Assembly (NCBI RefSeq): GCF_003762835.1 | Contig: NZ_RJWA01000008.1 | Coordinates: forward strand, 62,001 to 126,000 | From: Micromonospora sp. HM5-17 | GTDB taxonomy: Bacteria > Actinomycetota > Actinomycetes > Mycobacteriales > Micromonosporaceae | Direction of reading: 5' to 3' | DNA: 64,000 bases | Shown here: positions 1 to 8,840 of the stretch, piece after piece | How the letters are laid out: each line of letters starts with the position of its first letter | Numbering within the stretch: the first letter of the stretch is position 1 | The notes under the pieces: generated by a model | Told to the model about the DNA's origin: nothing | The model's input: only the letters and a program-made list of their open reading frames with translations | Database searches by the model: none | Translations under genes and position numbers: made by a program

Positions 1-3000
1 AGCTGACGAACAGCTCGGCCAGTGCCCCCGGATACTGGCTGCCCTGTCCGGGGAACAGAAACGCCACCCGCCCGCCGGAGCCGGAGTCCGGGGACGTCGA
101 GGGCTGGACGAGTCCCTGTCCGGGGTCGTGGTCACCGGCGGTCGCGCGGTTCAGCAGCCGCTCGAGTTCGGTGCGGTCGCGGGCGACGATCGCGACCTGG
201 ACGGGACCGGACCGCGGGTCGGTCTGGGCCGCCGCGGTGGCGGCCAGGTCGCGCAGCCGCCACGGTCGGCCGTACCGGTCGGTGGTCCGGAGCGTGGCGA
301 GCAGCTTCCGGATCTCCCGGTGCGCCGCCGCCCGGTCGGGGCCGCGGAAGCAGAACAGCTCCGCCGGCCACTCCTGGCGCGCGTGCCGTGGCTCCGGGGT
401 GCGCGGGTGCGCGGCCAGCACCACGTGGTAGTTGGTGCCGCCGAAGCCGAAGGCGCTGACCCCGGCGAATCGTTCGCTGGCCGGGGCGCTCCACGGCCGG
501 GCCTCGGTGAAGAAGGCGAACGGGCTGCGTTCCGGGTCCCAGGCGGGGTTGGGGCGGGTCAGGTTGACGGTCGGCGGCCGAACCCCCGTGTACAGCGCGA
601 GCGCCGTCTTGATCACGCCCGCGAGCCCGGCCGCGCACTTGGTGTGGCCGATCTGGGACTTGACCGAGCCGAGGGCGCAGCCGCCGGGCCGGGCACCCGC
701 CTCGACGAACAGCCGGGTCAGGGTCTCCAGCTCCGTGCGGTCGCCGACGACGGTGCCGGTGCCGTGCGCCTCGACGAGTCCGACCTGCCGCGGGGAGATG
801 CCGCTGCGCGCGTACGCCCGGACCAGCGCCCGACGCTGTCCCTCCGCACGCGGCGCGGTCAGGCCCAGTGCCCGCCCGTCGCTGGAGGTACCGATCCCCT
901 TGATGACCGCGTAGATGCGGTCACCGTCGCGCTCGGCGTCGGCGAGCCGCTTGAGGACGACGCAGGCGACACCCTCGCCGAGCGCGATGCCGTCGCCCGT
1001 GCTGTCGAAGGGGCGGCACCGACCCGTCGGCGACAGCGCGTGCGCCGAGGTGAACATCAGGTAGTCGTTGATGCCGTTGTGCAGATCGGCGCCGCCGCAG
1101 ATCATCAGGTCACTGGTGCCCGCCGCCAGCTCCTTGCAGGCCGCGTCCATGGCCGCCAGCGACGAGGCGCACGCCGCGTCCACGGTGAAGTTCGGTCCGC
1201 CCAGGTCCAGCCGGTTCGCGACCCGCCCGGCGATCACGTTCGCCAGTACGCCGGGGAACGAGTCCTCGGTGACCGTGGGAAGCTGGTCCTCCAGCACGGC
1301 GGGAACCTCGCCGAGGTACGCCGGCAGCATGGTGCGCAGCGTCTGCGCGTGCCCCATGTCGCTGCCCGCCTCGGCACCGAACACCACCCCCGTGCGGGAG
1401 TGGTCGACGCCGGGCACGTCGGGGCCGTACCCGGCGTCGACGAGGGCCCGGTGCGCGACCTCGAGCGCCAACAGCTGGGTCGGGTCGATGCTGGCCAACG
1501 CCGCTGGCGGGATGCCGTACCCGATGGCGTCGAACGGCACCGGCGCGATGAACCCGCCCCACTTCGACACGCTGACCCGGCCCGCCCGCCCCGGCTCCAC
1601 CTCGGACGCGTAGTAGGTCTCCACCGACCACCGCTGGGCGGGGACCTCGGTGATGGCGTCCCGGCCGCCCAGAATCGTCTGCCAGTAGCTGGCCAGGTCC
1701 GGTGAGTCCGGGAAGACGCAGGACATTCCGACGATGGCGATGTCCAGCGGCGCCGCCGGCACCGGCTCGGCCGGACCGGCGTCGGGCCCGGCCGTCGCCG
1801 CCAGCGCCGCGAGCCGCTCCGTGTGGAAGCGCTGCGCCCCGACGGTCACTCCGTGGTGCAGGTCGGCCACGGTCGTCTGCCTGTCACGGAGCACGACCAC
1901 CTGGCCGGCCATGAAGAGCCCTTCGGCGTGCTGGCCCGCCTCGTCCACCGCGACCAGCGCGGCGCCGTCGCGCCGTTGGCCCTTGCTGGCGATCCGTAGC
2001 CGGCCGACGTTGAGCATCTCCAGGCGCTCCCACACGTGCCGGCCGGTCGCCCCCGCCGCGACCAACTCCCGCCGCACCCGGTGGAAGTCGTCGACGTACG
2101 GGCTGGGGAGGCAGCGGGTCACGTGTCCCGGCGCCGTCTCCAGGACCGCCGTACCCGTCGCCGCGATCACCTGTCGCTGGAACAGCGGCCGGATCGCCCC
2201 GCACTCGACCGCCTCCCGGGTGAACAGGTAGGCGGTGCCGAGCAACACCCCGACCTGGACGCCGCGTCGGGCCAGCGGTCCCGCCAAGGTCGCCACCATC
2301 GCCGCCGACCGCGCGTCGTGCACCCCACCGGCGAAGAACACCTGTACGTCCGCGGCGGTACCGGCCGGTGCCTCGTCCAGAAACTCCGCCAGGGTCAGCG
2401 CCTGGGCCTCCCACAGCGGAAAGCTCGTCCGCGGTCCCACGTGGCCACCGCACTCGGCGCCCTCGAAGACGAACCGGCGCGCGCCGGCGCGCAGGTACTG
2501 CCGCAGCAGCCCGGGCGACGGCACGTGCAGAAACGTCGCGATGCCCTCGGCCTCCAGCGCCTTGGCCTGCGCCGGCCGGCCGCCGGCGATGATCGCCACC
2601 CGTGGCCGGACCTCCCGCACCGCCGCGAGTTGCGCGGCGCGGACCTCCTCCGGGGCGAAGCCGAGCACCCCCACTCCCCACGGGCGTTCTCCCAGCGCCT
2701 GCGCGGTCTCGCGCAGCATCTGTCGGGATCGCTCGCCGCTGGCCAGGGCGAGCGCGATGAACGGCAGCGCGCCGTCCCCGGCCACGGCTGCCGCGAACGC
2801 CGCCACGTCGCTGACCCGCGTCATCGGCCCCTGCGCCACCGGGATCCGCACCCCGAGGGCCCGGGCCAACGGCGCGCCCGGCGCCAACAGCCCGCCCGCG
2901 GCGGCGTCGGAGACCGCGTCGCCGATCGCCGCGCGGATACCGCGTACCGCCGCCGCGGTGCTCCGCCAGCGCTGCTGGAAAACCGCCGCCAACCAGCCGT

Positions 3001-3721
3001 CCTGCCCGACCGGGAGCACCTCGCCGGTGCCGTCCGGCCGTCCGTCGCGGCGTATCCCGCGTACGCCGTCGGACAGCACCGTCTCCGAGCCGTCCATCCG
3101 CCGGATCACGGCCCGTACGTCCTCCGGCAGATCCGACTCCGGCATCAACGCCAACTGACTGTCCAGGACGACGCCGGCCGCCCCGCCGACCACGCATGCG
3201 GCGGCCGTGCGCGGCCCGATCCCGCCGGCGACCCACACCGGTACGTCCAGCGCCTCATCCGTGAGCAACTGCTGTAACAGGACGAATGAACTCAGCTCAC
3301 CGACCCGCCCGCCGGCCTCGGAACCGCGGGCGATCAACCCGGACGCACCGGCGGCGACCGCCGCCCGCGCCTCCGTACGGCTCGTCACCTCCGCCAGCAC
3401 CCGGTACCGGTGCGCGGTCTCGCTCAGTGGCCACGCGCCGTCCGGCGGCAGCACCACGAGTCCCACGCGGCCCTTCGCGGCCCGCTCCACGTCGGTCACC
3501 GAGGCGGTGCAACCCGCCGGTACGCGTACGCCGATCGGTGTCACCGACCATGCCGCCGCCCGTTCGAGCGCCCACAACGCCCGACGGTCACCCCGGACGA
3601 GGTCGAGCACACCCACGCCGCCAGCACCACCGGCAGCCGCCACGATCCGTGGGCCAGGCTCGACCCCGCCGCACGGGTTGATGACGATGACCGGATCATT
3701 CCCGGCGGTTGCAGTACTCAT
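1..3721 (-). CDS. Type I polyketide synthase, PfaA/HglE-like, with N-terminal nitronate-monooxygenase-like region (partial, runs off window)
   Basis: The start is ATG at 3721 with GGGAG upstream; the frame stays open to base 1, giving about 1240 visible codons. Residues about 100-260 and 290-590 both resemble the nitronate monooxygenase / PfaD enoyl-reductase fold (SEAGG near 133; AQGPMT near 293; ECGGHVGPR near 420). A ketosynthase spans about 658-1085, with DAACASS (Cys near 850), HGTGT near 984 and a GHTK motif near 1025. An acyltransferase opens with FPGQGSQ near 1224 and is cut by the window edge. KS-AT order with a PfaD-like reductase is typical of PUFA-synthase and heterocyst-glycolipid-type synthases, so a long-chain lipid-like product is inferred. 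Codon 149 is a rare TTA. Downstream domains cannot be seen. Confidence 0.9.
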   Translation of the reverse strand, partial: MSTATAGNDPVIVINPCGGVEPGPRIVAAAGGAGGVGVLDLVRGDRRALWALERAAAWSVTPIGVRVPAGCTASVTDVERAAKGRVGLVVLPPDGAWPLSETAHRYRVLAEVTSRTEARAAVAAGASGLIARGSEAGGRVGELSSFVLLQQLLTDEALDVPVWVAGGIGPRTAAACVVGGAAGVVLDSQLALMPESDLPEDVRAVIRRMDGSETVLSDGVRGIRRDGRPDGTGEVLPVGQDGWLAAVFQQRWRSTAAAVRGIRAAIGDAVSDAAAGGLLAPGAPLARALGVRIPVAQGPMTRVSDVAAFAAAVAGDGALPFIALALASGERSRQMLRETAQALGERPWGVGVLGFAPEEVRAAQLAAVREVRPRVAIIAGGRPAQAKALEAEGIATFLHVPSPGLLRQYLRAGARRFVFEGAECGGHVGPRTSFPLWEAQALTLAEFLDEAPAGTAADVQVFFAGGVHDARSAAMVATLAGPLARRGVQVGVLLGTAYLFTREAVECGAIRPLFQRQVIAATGTAVLETAPGHVTRCLPSPYVDDFHRVRRELVAAGATGRHVWERLEMLNVGRLRIASKGQRRDGAALVAVDEAGQHAEGLFMAGQVVVLRDRQTTVADLHHGVTVGAQRFHTERLAALAATAGPDAGPAEPVPAAPLDIAIVGMSCVFPDSPDLASYWQTILGGRDAITEVPAQRWSVETYYASEVEPGRAGRVSVSKWGGFIAPVPFDAIGYGIPPAALASIDPTQLLALEVAHRALVDAGYGPDVPGVDHSRTGVVFGAEAGSDMGHAQTLRTMLPAYLGEVPAVLEDQLPTVTEDSFPGVLANVIAGRVANRLDLGGPNFTVDAACASSLAAMDAACKELAAGTSDLMICGGADLHNGINDYLMFTSAHALSPTGRCRPFDSTGDGIALGEGVACVVLKRLADAERDGDRIYAVIKGIGTSSDGRALGLTAPRAEGQRRALVRAYARSGISPRQVGLVEAHGTGTVVGDRTELETLTRLFVEAGARPGGCALGSVKSQIGHTKCAAGLAGVIKTALALYTGVRPPTVNLTRPNPAWDPERSPFAFFTEARPWSAPASERFAGVSAFGFGGTNYHVVLAAHPRTPEPRHARQEWPAELFCFRGPDRAAAHREIRKLLATLRTTDRYGRPWRLRDLAATAAAQTDPRSGPVQVAIVARDRTELERLLNRATAGDHDPGQGLVQPSTSPDSGSGGRVAFLFPGQGSQYPGALAELFVS

Positions 3722-4360
3722 GGAACTCCCGTCACTGAGCAGGCGGGACGGTGCCCCCACCGCCTCGTCCGCCGTGCCGACGCGGTGTCCCGGGCATCGT
3801 GGTGACTCCTGCAAGCTTACGTCGGTTCGCGACGTTTTTGCAGGTCATAGCCCCTAAAGAGTGAAAAGGCGAATTTCCTTCTGTCTTTTCTCGACCGTTC
3901 TCGCCATCCCGGAAGGGCCTGTTCGTCCCCGGGCATCCGAACCGTCGGCGCGCGACCTGACGCGTGTGCGTCGGCCGAGGCGCCGGTGTGCGTTCCGGCC
4001 GGATCCGGAGGACTTTTTCGGCTTTGTCGCTTGAAGCGGCTAATTCCGAGCAGTATGCACGTATCGTCCAAATCATGAGCTACCGTCATGATGTAGCCAG
4101 TTATCACCCGCCTCATCCGGAGAGACCGATGACAGCAGTCATTCGACCTATTGCTGGTTTGTGGTGATGTGATCCTCGGCTGCCGGGACCCGGCGGCACC
4201 GGCCACCACGCTCCCCGCCGGGGCGCGCCATCCGCGATCCCTCGCCCCGGGTCGTCACCTCCGCGTACCAGCGCGCACCGCCCATCAGGCGGTTCCGATT
4301 TCCCTGCCGACGTTCGTGGCGACAGCCACGCGCGAACCGCTATCCACGAAAGGAACACGC
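3722..4360. promoter_or_regulatory. 639-bp divergent control region between the PKS and a secreted-protein gene
   Basis: This is the largest non-coding gap and is clearly richer in A/T than its surroundings, mainly 3800-4170. It should hold the outward promoters for both flanking genes. Two copies of TCATGA lie at 4073-4078 and 4086-4091, and GCTAC (4079-4083) is inverted as GTAGC at 4093-4097. These are candidate operator elements. No -10/-35 pair is convincing enough to assign. Longer reading frames here do not look like known proteins. Confidence 0.5.
4129..4167 (+). CDS. Possible 12-residue leader peptide
   Basis: A short frame (ATG ACA GCA ... TGG TGA; peptide MTAVIRPIAGLW) follows a purine-rich CGGAGAG about 7 nt upstream, a good ribosome-binding spacing. 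It lies about 190 nt before the secreted-protein gene in the same direction. It could be a leader peptide or a chance frame. No attenuator hairpin was recognised after it. Confidence 0.2.
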   Translation: MTAVIRPIAGLW

Positions 4361-6130
4361 ATGGACAGGACCCGGACAGTCGCCCGGTCTCTGCTCTCCA
4401 CCGCCGCTGTCATGGCTACCTCGCTGGCGTTCGCCGCCATGCCGGCCGCGCGCGGCGTCGCCGACGCGGCGGTGGAGAAGGGCCTCCGCGGCGGCAAGCC
4501 GGCCGACGTGCGCCAGAGACTGGCAGCGCTGGCCGCCACACCGGAGCTACTGGCGAAGGCCGTACCCGACGAATGCTTCGTCGGGCTCGGCCCCCCGCAA
4601 CAGGGGGGTGCCGGATGCGAGATCGGGCAGCCGAAGGTGAACCAGGCATACGTGTGGGGCCTGGCCCGGGCCGGAAACCACCTCTGGTTCGGGACAGCCG
4701 CGAACGTCCACTGCCTGACGATGGGGATGAGTCTCACGACGACCACGCCGGTGCAGAACGACGACTACGTGTGCGAGTACGGCGAGAGCTCGTTGCGGGC
4801 GCAGTACCCGATGATCCCGGCGGCCTGGGGTGACTGGCGGCCGCCGAAGGTCTACCTCTACGACACGTCGTCCCGGAAGCTGACCGACAAGACCGGAGCC
4901 ATCACCGCCAGGTCCGTCCTCGACCGGCAACGGCTGAACACGACGGTGGGGATCCGGGCGGCCGGTGCGCACCAGGGGGTCGTGCTGCTCGGCGGGCCGA
5001 GCCCGCTCGGCCTCAACCTGTTCGCCTTCGACAGCGCGTCGGGCCGGTACCTCGGGTCCACGACCCTCCCCGAGTACGGCACCGTCCGAAGCTTCCTGTC
5101 GGCGGACGGTGCGCTCTACGCCGGTGTCGGCATCGGGCTGGACGGTGACTCCGGTGGCGCGGTGCTGCGCTGGACCGGCAGCAAGTCCAGCCCGTTCGAG
5201 TTCACCGTGGTGGGCAGCCTGCCGGGCCAGGTCGCGGACCTCATCGTGCACAAGGGCCGGATGTTCGTCACGACCTGGCCCAGCGTCGCCCGCAGCGTCG
5301 AGGGCGGGAACATCGCCGGCGTGTGGATGAGCCCGTGGCTGACCACCGGCAGGCGGGGCCTGACCAGGTCGGACGCCCTGTCCTGGACGCAGGTGTGGAA
5401 CGTGACCCAGTACGAGCCGGACCCGGTGATCGCCGCGACGTACGGGCTCGGCGGCCTGGCCTCCTACGGCGGCAACCTCTACTGGGGCACCATGCACGTG
5501 CCGATGAAGGCCACCCAGGCGCACATCGCCCGCTACCAGCCCACCGCCGAGCAGCAGAGCGCCGCGGTGCAGTACACCCAGCGGGCGACGAGCATCTTCC
5601 GGGCCAGTAGGTTCGACGAGGGCAGGGCGGCGGCCGACCTGCTCTACGGCGCGGCCGCGCTGCCCGCGTACGACCCGACGGCGAACGGCGGGACGGGCGC
5701 ATGGCAACTCGTCCCGACCGGCTACAAGCCCCGGTACGGCGCGGCGGGATTCGGCAACAGCTACAACAACTACACCTGGAAGATGGTGGTGGCCGACGGC
5801 TCGCTCTACATCGGCACCATGGACTGGAGCTATCTCGCCAAGGACCTGCCGGCGGACTACAACGGCGGGGTGCAGAGCGGAAACGGCGCCATCAACCCGA
5901 CCTCGTACGGCGCCGACCTGTGGGTGTTCGAGAAGCCACACGGCGCGGCCAAGCCGGTGGACACCACGGGGCTCGGCAACTACCTCAACTACGGGATCCG
6001 GACCATGGCGACCGACCAGTCGGCGATCTATCTCGGTATGGCGAATCCGATGAACCTCCGGACCGATCCGGGTGACGATGTCCCCGAGGGCGGTTGGGAG
6101 CTGATCCGGCTGCCGGTGACCGGCTCCTAG
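4361..6130 (+). CDS. Secreted protein of unknown function, probable beta-propeller
   Basis: The 589-residue protein starts at ATG 4361 behind CGAAAGGA. Upstream in-frame codons are open but lie before this ribosome site. The first 35 or so residues form a Sec-type signal (RTRT, a hydrophobic stretch, then AFAAMPAARG). The mature part holds repeated short beta motifs of the type 'LWFGT', 'LYAGVGIG', 'LYWGTMH', 'LYIGTMDWS' and 'IYLGMANP'. These are spaced like the blades of a propeller. No catalytic motif was recognised. It is a single-gene unit, bounded upstream by the PKS control region and downstream by a strong hairpin. The exported location is well supported and the function is unknown. 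Confidence 0.8.
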   Translation: MDRTRTVARSLLSTAAVMATSLAFAAMPAARGVADAAVEKGLRGGKPADVRQRLAALAATPELLAKAVPDECFVGLGPPQQGGAGCEIGQPKVNQAYVWGLARAGNHLWFGTAANVHCLTMGMSLTTTTPVQNDDYVCEYGESSLRAQYPMIPAAWGDWRPPKVYLYDTSSRKLTDKTGAITARSVLDRQRLNTTVGIRAAGAHQGVVLLGGPSPLGLNLFAFDSASGRYLGSTTLPEYGTVRSFLSADGALYAGVGIGLDGDSGGAVLRWTGSKSSPFEFTVVGSLPGQVADLIVHKGRMFVTTWPSVARSVEGGNIAGVWMSPWLTTGRRGLTRSDALSWTQVWNVTQYEPDPVIAATYGLGGLASYGGNLYWGTMHVPMKATQAHIARYQPTAEQQSAAVQYTQRATSIFRASRFDEGRAAADLLYGAAALPAYDPTANGGTGAWQLVPTGYKPRYGAAGFGNSYNNYTWKMVVADGSLYIGTMDWSYLAKDLPADYNGGVQSGNGAINPTSYGADLWVFEKPHGAAKPVDTTGLGNYLNYGIRTMATDQSAIYLGMANPMNLRTDPGDDVPEGGWELIRLPVTGS

Positions 6131-6217
6131 GCATCCGGCGCCAGGTGACCTCGGCGCCGCCCGGCATGGACCTTCCGCGACGAAGAACCGTGATCCGCGG
6201 CAGTGCCGACGTCATGA

Positions 6218-6260
6218 CGTTGGTGGCCGGTCGGCGCAGGACGCCGACCGGCCACCAACG
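6218..6260. terminator. Perfect 19-bp stem, 5-nt loop hairpin
   Basis: Bases 6218-6236 are exactly repeated in reverse complement at 6242-6260 around the loop CAGGA. The hairpin sits 88 bp after the secreted-protein stop and 33 bp before the esterase start. No U-tract follows, as is usual for high-GC actinomycete terminators. Confidence 0.75.
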
Positions 6261-6292
6261 AATACCGGACCACCCCCGAGGGAGGAGGCGCC

Positions 6293-7339
6293 ATGGACCG
6301 GCGATCCCACAGGATGGAGATCATCCGCCGCGCCGCGGTGCTGGCGCTGGCGACCGCGAGCGTCCTCGCGGTGGCGCTCGGCTGCGACCTGGTGCGGTCA
6401 CCGCGGCGGGAGGCGGGCGCGCCGACCGCCCCGACCGGGGGCGTCCCCACGGCGGCGACCACGCCCGAAGCCCCCGCCCCGGACGTCGCCGCCGGTTCGT
6501 CCACGCACCGTCTCACGGTGGACGGCCGGCCACGGACGTTCCGGCTTTACCGCCCGGCCACCCTCTCCCTGGCGAAGCCGGTGCCGCTGGTGGTGGTGCT
6601 GCACGGTGCCCTCGGCAGCGGCCGGCAGGCCGAGACGGCGTACGGGTGGAACGCCGTGGCTGACCGGCACGGCTTCGTGGTCGCGTACCCCGACGGACTG
6701 CACCAGTCGTGGGCGGTCAGCGAGAGCTGCTGCGGACCACCGGTCCGGGAGGGCATCGACGATGTCAGTTTCATCACCGCCACGGTCTCCGCCATCTCCG
6801 CCAGGTTGCCGATCGATGCCGAGCGGGTCTATGCCGCCGGGATCTCCAACGGCGGGATGCTCGCGTACCGGTTGGCCTGCGACACCACGACGTTCGCCGC
6901 GATCGGTGTGGTGGCCGGAAAACTCCTCGGCCCGTGCCCGGACCCGGCACCGATCTCCGTGCTGCACATCCACGGCACCGCGGACTCCCTGGTGCGCTAC
7001 GACGGCCGGCCGGGGAAGCTGGACAACGGCGGGGTCGGGCTGCTGCCCGTCAAGATCGGCGGTGCGCCCGTGCCCGACCAGATCGACAGATGGCGGGAGA
7101 TCGCGAGGTGTCATGACCCGGAGGTGCGTACCGAGGGAACCGTGACCACGTCGCGGGCCCGCTGCCCGGACGGGCGTGACGTCGAGCTGATCACCATCGC
7201 CGGCGCCGGCCACCAGTGGCCGGGTGCGGCGCCGCTGACCGCGGCGGAGCGCCTGCTCGGGCTGGACCCGCCGGTCACGACGCTGGCAGCCACGGACGTG
7301 ATCTGGGCCTTCTTCGCCGACCACGCGCGGCAGGGTTGA
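6293..7339 (+). CDS. Lipoprotein alpha/beta-hydrolase, LpqC / PHB-depolymerase / feruloyl-esterase family
   Basis: 348 residues, starting at ATG 6293 after GGGAGGAGG. The N-terminal signal ends in a lipobox (VALGC, Cys about 32), so the protein is probably anchored on the outer face of the membrane. A Ser/Thr/Pro/Ala-rich linker follows, then an alpha/beta-hydrolase core. The oxyanion segment is VVVLHGALGSG, the nucleophile motif is GISNGG (Ser about 185), the acid is in HGTADSLV, and the catalytic His is in GAGHQWPG. This motif set is that of the poly(3-hydroxybutyrate) depolymerase-like esterases (LpqC in mycobacteria), which cleave ester bonds of plant phenolics, acetylated sugars or polyesters. 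The exact substrate is not readable. It is transcribed alone, convergent with the ABC ATPase gene. Confidence 0.9.
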   Translation: MDRRSHRMEIIRRAAVLALATASVLAVALGCDLVRSPRREAGAPTAPTGGVPTAATTPEAPAPDVAAGSSTHRLTVDGRPRTFRLYRPATLSLAKPVPLVVVLHGALGSGRQAETAYGWNAVADRHGFVVAYPDGLHQSWAVSESCCGPPVREGIDDVSFITATVSAISARLPIDAERVYAAGISNGGMLAYRLACDTTTFAAIGVVAGKLLGPCPDPAPISVLHIHGTADSLVRYDGRPGKLDNGGVGLLPVKIGGAPVPDQIDRWREIARCHDPEVRTEGTVTTSRARCPDGRDVELITIAGAGHQWPGAAPLTAAERLLGLDPPVTTLAATDVIWAFFADHARQG

Positions 7340-7456
7340 GCCCGCCGGTACCCGGACGTGCCGGCGCGGGCCCTCCGGAACCGGATCACCATCGACCTGC
7401 CTTCCCCCGGTGGTCGGCACGGGCCCGGTCCACCTCCGGTACGCCCGCGCCGGCCA

Positions 7457-8302
7457 TCACCGCGAATGCGGGGCCGTCGCCGGGAGGTCGGCGAGCGCGG
7501 GCCGGCGGCGCGCGGACCGGGCGGACCAGCGGCCGTCCTGGTACGAGACGTCGATCGGGTGACCGAAGGCGGCCGAGACGGTGGCGGTCGTCACGGCGGT
7601 ATGAATCGGACCGGCGGCGACGACACGTCCCGCCGCCAGCAGCAGCGCGTGGGTCGTGCTGACCGGCAGCTCCTCCAGGTGATGGGTGACCAGCACCGAG
7701 GTCAGGGCGGGGCGGGCCGCCGCGAGGTGGTCGATGGTGTCCAGGAGCTGCTCGCGGGCGGCGACGTCCAGCCCGGTGGACGGCTCGTCGAGGAGCAGCA
7801 GCTCCGGATCGCAGACGAGCGCCCGCGCGATCAGGGCGCGCCCACGCTCGCCCTGGGACAGCGTCGGCCACGCCTGTTCCCGCACCCCGCTCAGCCCGAC
7901 CCGGTCGATCAGGTCGTCCGCCCGGTCCGCCTCCTCGGGTGAGGGCTTCCACCGGGGCGGCGTCTCCACGGTGCCCGTGACGCCGGTGAGGACGACCTCG
8001 CGAACGGTCAGCGCCGACCGCGGGGCGTGCCGGGGGTTCACGTGCCCGATGCGCTGGCGGAGCCGTTGCAGCTCCACCCGTCCCAGCCGCTCCCCGAGAA
8101 CGTGCACGACCCCGGTGGTCGGGTGGATGAGCGCGCCGCAGAGGCCGAGGAGGGTGCTCTTGCCCGCGCCGTTCGGCCCGAGCAGCGCCCAGTGCTCGCC
8201 CCGGCGTACCACGACGCTGACGTCGTGCAGGATCCGCGTGCCGTCGCGGCGCAGCGACGCGTGCTGCACGGACAGCACCTCCGGGCGCGGTGCTTCGGTC
8301 AA
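7457..8302 (-). CDS. ABC transporter ATP-binding protein without a visible partner
   Basis: 281 residues with one complete nucleotide-binding domain. Walker A is GPNGAGKST (about 41-49), the signature is degenerate LSQGERGR instead of LSGGQ, Walker B is LLLLDEP, and the switch His lies in VTHHLEEL. The LSQGE signature and the overall pattern resemble ModF/YlmA-type stand-alone ATPases found in many actinomycetes. The C-terminal 50 or so residues are Arg/Ala-rich. No permease or binding-protein gene lies beside it, so the transported substrate cannot be inferred, and a regulatory or ribosome-associated role is possible. Confidence 0.88.
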   Translation of the reverse strand: MTEAPRPEVLSVQHASLRRDGTRILHDVSVVVRRGEHWALLGPNGAGKSTLLGLCGALIHPTTGVVHVLGERLGRVELQRLRQRIGHVNPRHAPRSALTVREVVLTGVTGTVETPPRWKPSPEEADRADDLIDRVGLSGVREQAWPTLSQGERGRALIARALVCDPELLLLDEPSTGLDVAAREQLLDTIDHLAAARPALTSVLVTHHLEELPVSTTHALLLAAGRVVAAGPIHTAVTTATVSAAFGHPIDVSYQDGRWSARSARRRPALADLPATAPHSR

Positions 8303-8421
8303 CCGGGGCCTCCTTCAGCCTGTGCGGCGCCGGCGGAGGACGTCACGGAACGGATCACCGGGGGCTCCTCCGCGTGGCTGAGGAGCGATGGTACGTCGGG
8401 TCGCCGCCGACGCCCCGGCAA

Positions 8422-8465
8422 CGGACCCCGCCTTCCCGATCTCCGGACCCCGCCTTCCCGATCTT
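8422..8465. repeat. Two tandem copies of a 22-bp unit
   Basis: The unit beginning CGGACCCCGCC at 8422 is repeated head-to-tail at 8444, and the copies differ only in their last base. It lies in the gap between the ABC ATPase (minus) and the small membrane protein (plus). It may be a slippage product or a divergent regulatory element. Confidence 0.8.
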
Positions 8466-8593
8466 CCCGGCGGGGAACCGGGACGGGGGTAGGGCGCCCC
8501 CCGCCCGCGGGCCGTGGGTGTTTGCTGCGGCTTCGCGCGGGTAGCTGCCCTGCGACGGCGGGATCAGGCGGTGGGGCCGGGGAGGCGGGCACA

Positions 8594-8770
8594 GTGACGG
8601 GAAGCCGCATCGACGACGTGGCGACCGGCGCCCTCGGTGGGCTCGCCGGCACCGTGGCCGACCCCCGGCAGGGAACCCGGCAACTGGCGACGACCCTGGT
8701 CCGACCGGCGGTGTACGCGGTCGGGCTGGCGTTCGTCGCCGGCTACCTGCTCGGCAGACGCCGGCGTTGA
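8594..8770 (+). CDS. Small single-pass membrane protein (58 aa)
   Basis: GTG at 8594 follows GGGGAGGCGGG by a normal distance. The frame encodes 58 residues: a polar N-terminus, a hydrophobic helix (about 37-53, AVYAVGLAFVAGYLLG), and a terminal run of Arg residues. The positive tail next to the helix suggests a cytoplasmic C-terminus. It lies 70 bp before the TPP enzyme gene in the same direction and may be co-transcribed with it. The family is not recognised. Confidence 0.5.
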   Translation: MTGSRIDDVATGALGGLAGTVADPRQGTRQLATTLVRPAVYAVGLAFVAGYLLGRRRR

Positions 8771-8840
8771 GGGGCCACCGGGAGACCCCGTCGCCACCGG
8801 GACGGAGCACCGGACGCGGCACGGGAACAGGGGCGGTCAG

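Noticed and set aside
128-1705. 525-codon plus-strand frame opposite the PKS
   Set aside because: It is the antisense shadow of the PKS KS domain; its composition is Arg/Gly-rich without motifs, while the minus frame shows complete KS signatures.
3817-4209. 130-codon minus-strand frame in the divergent region
   Set aside because: No family motif, no ribosome site at its start, and it runs through the A/T-rich control region; its C-terminal part is not conserved-looking.
7340-7390. Imperfect hairpin after the esterase gene as terminator
   Set aside because: GCCCGC pairs with GCGGGC but the inner stem has mismatches and a bulge; too weak to list.
7457-8302. ABC ATPase as a possible CcmA for the ccm genes
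   Set aside because: Its LSQGE signature and length fit stand-alone ATPases; CcmA is shorter and normally beside CcmB, which is absent here.
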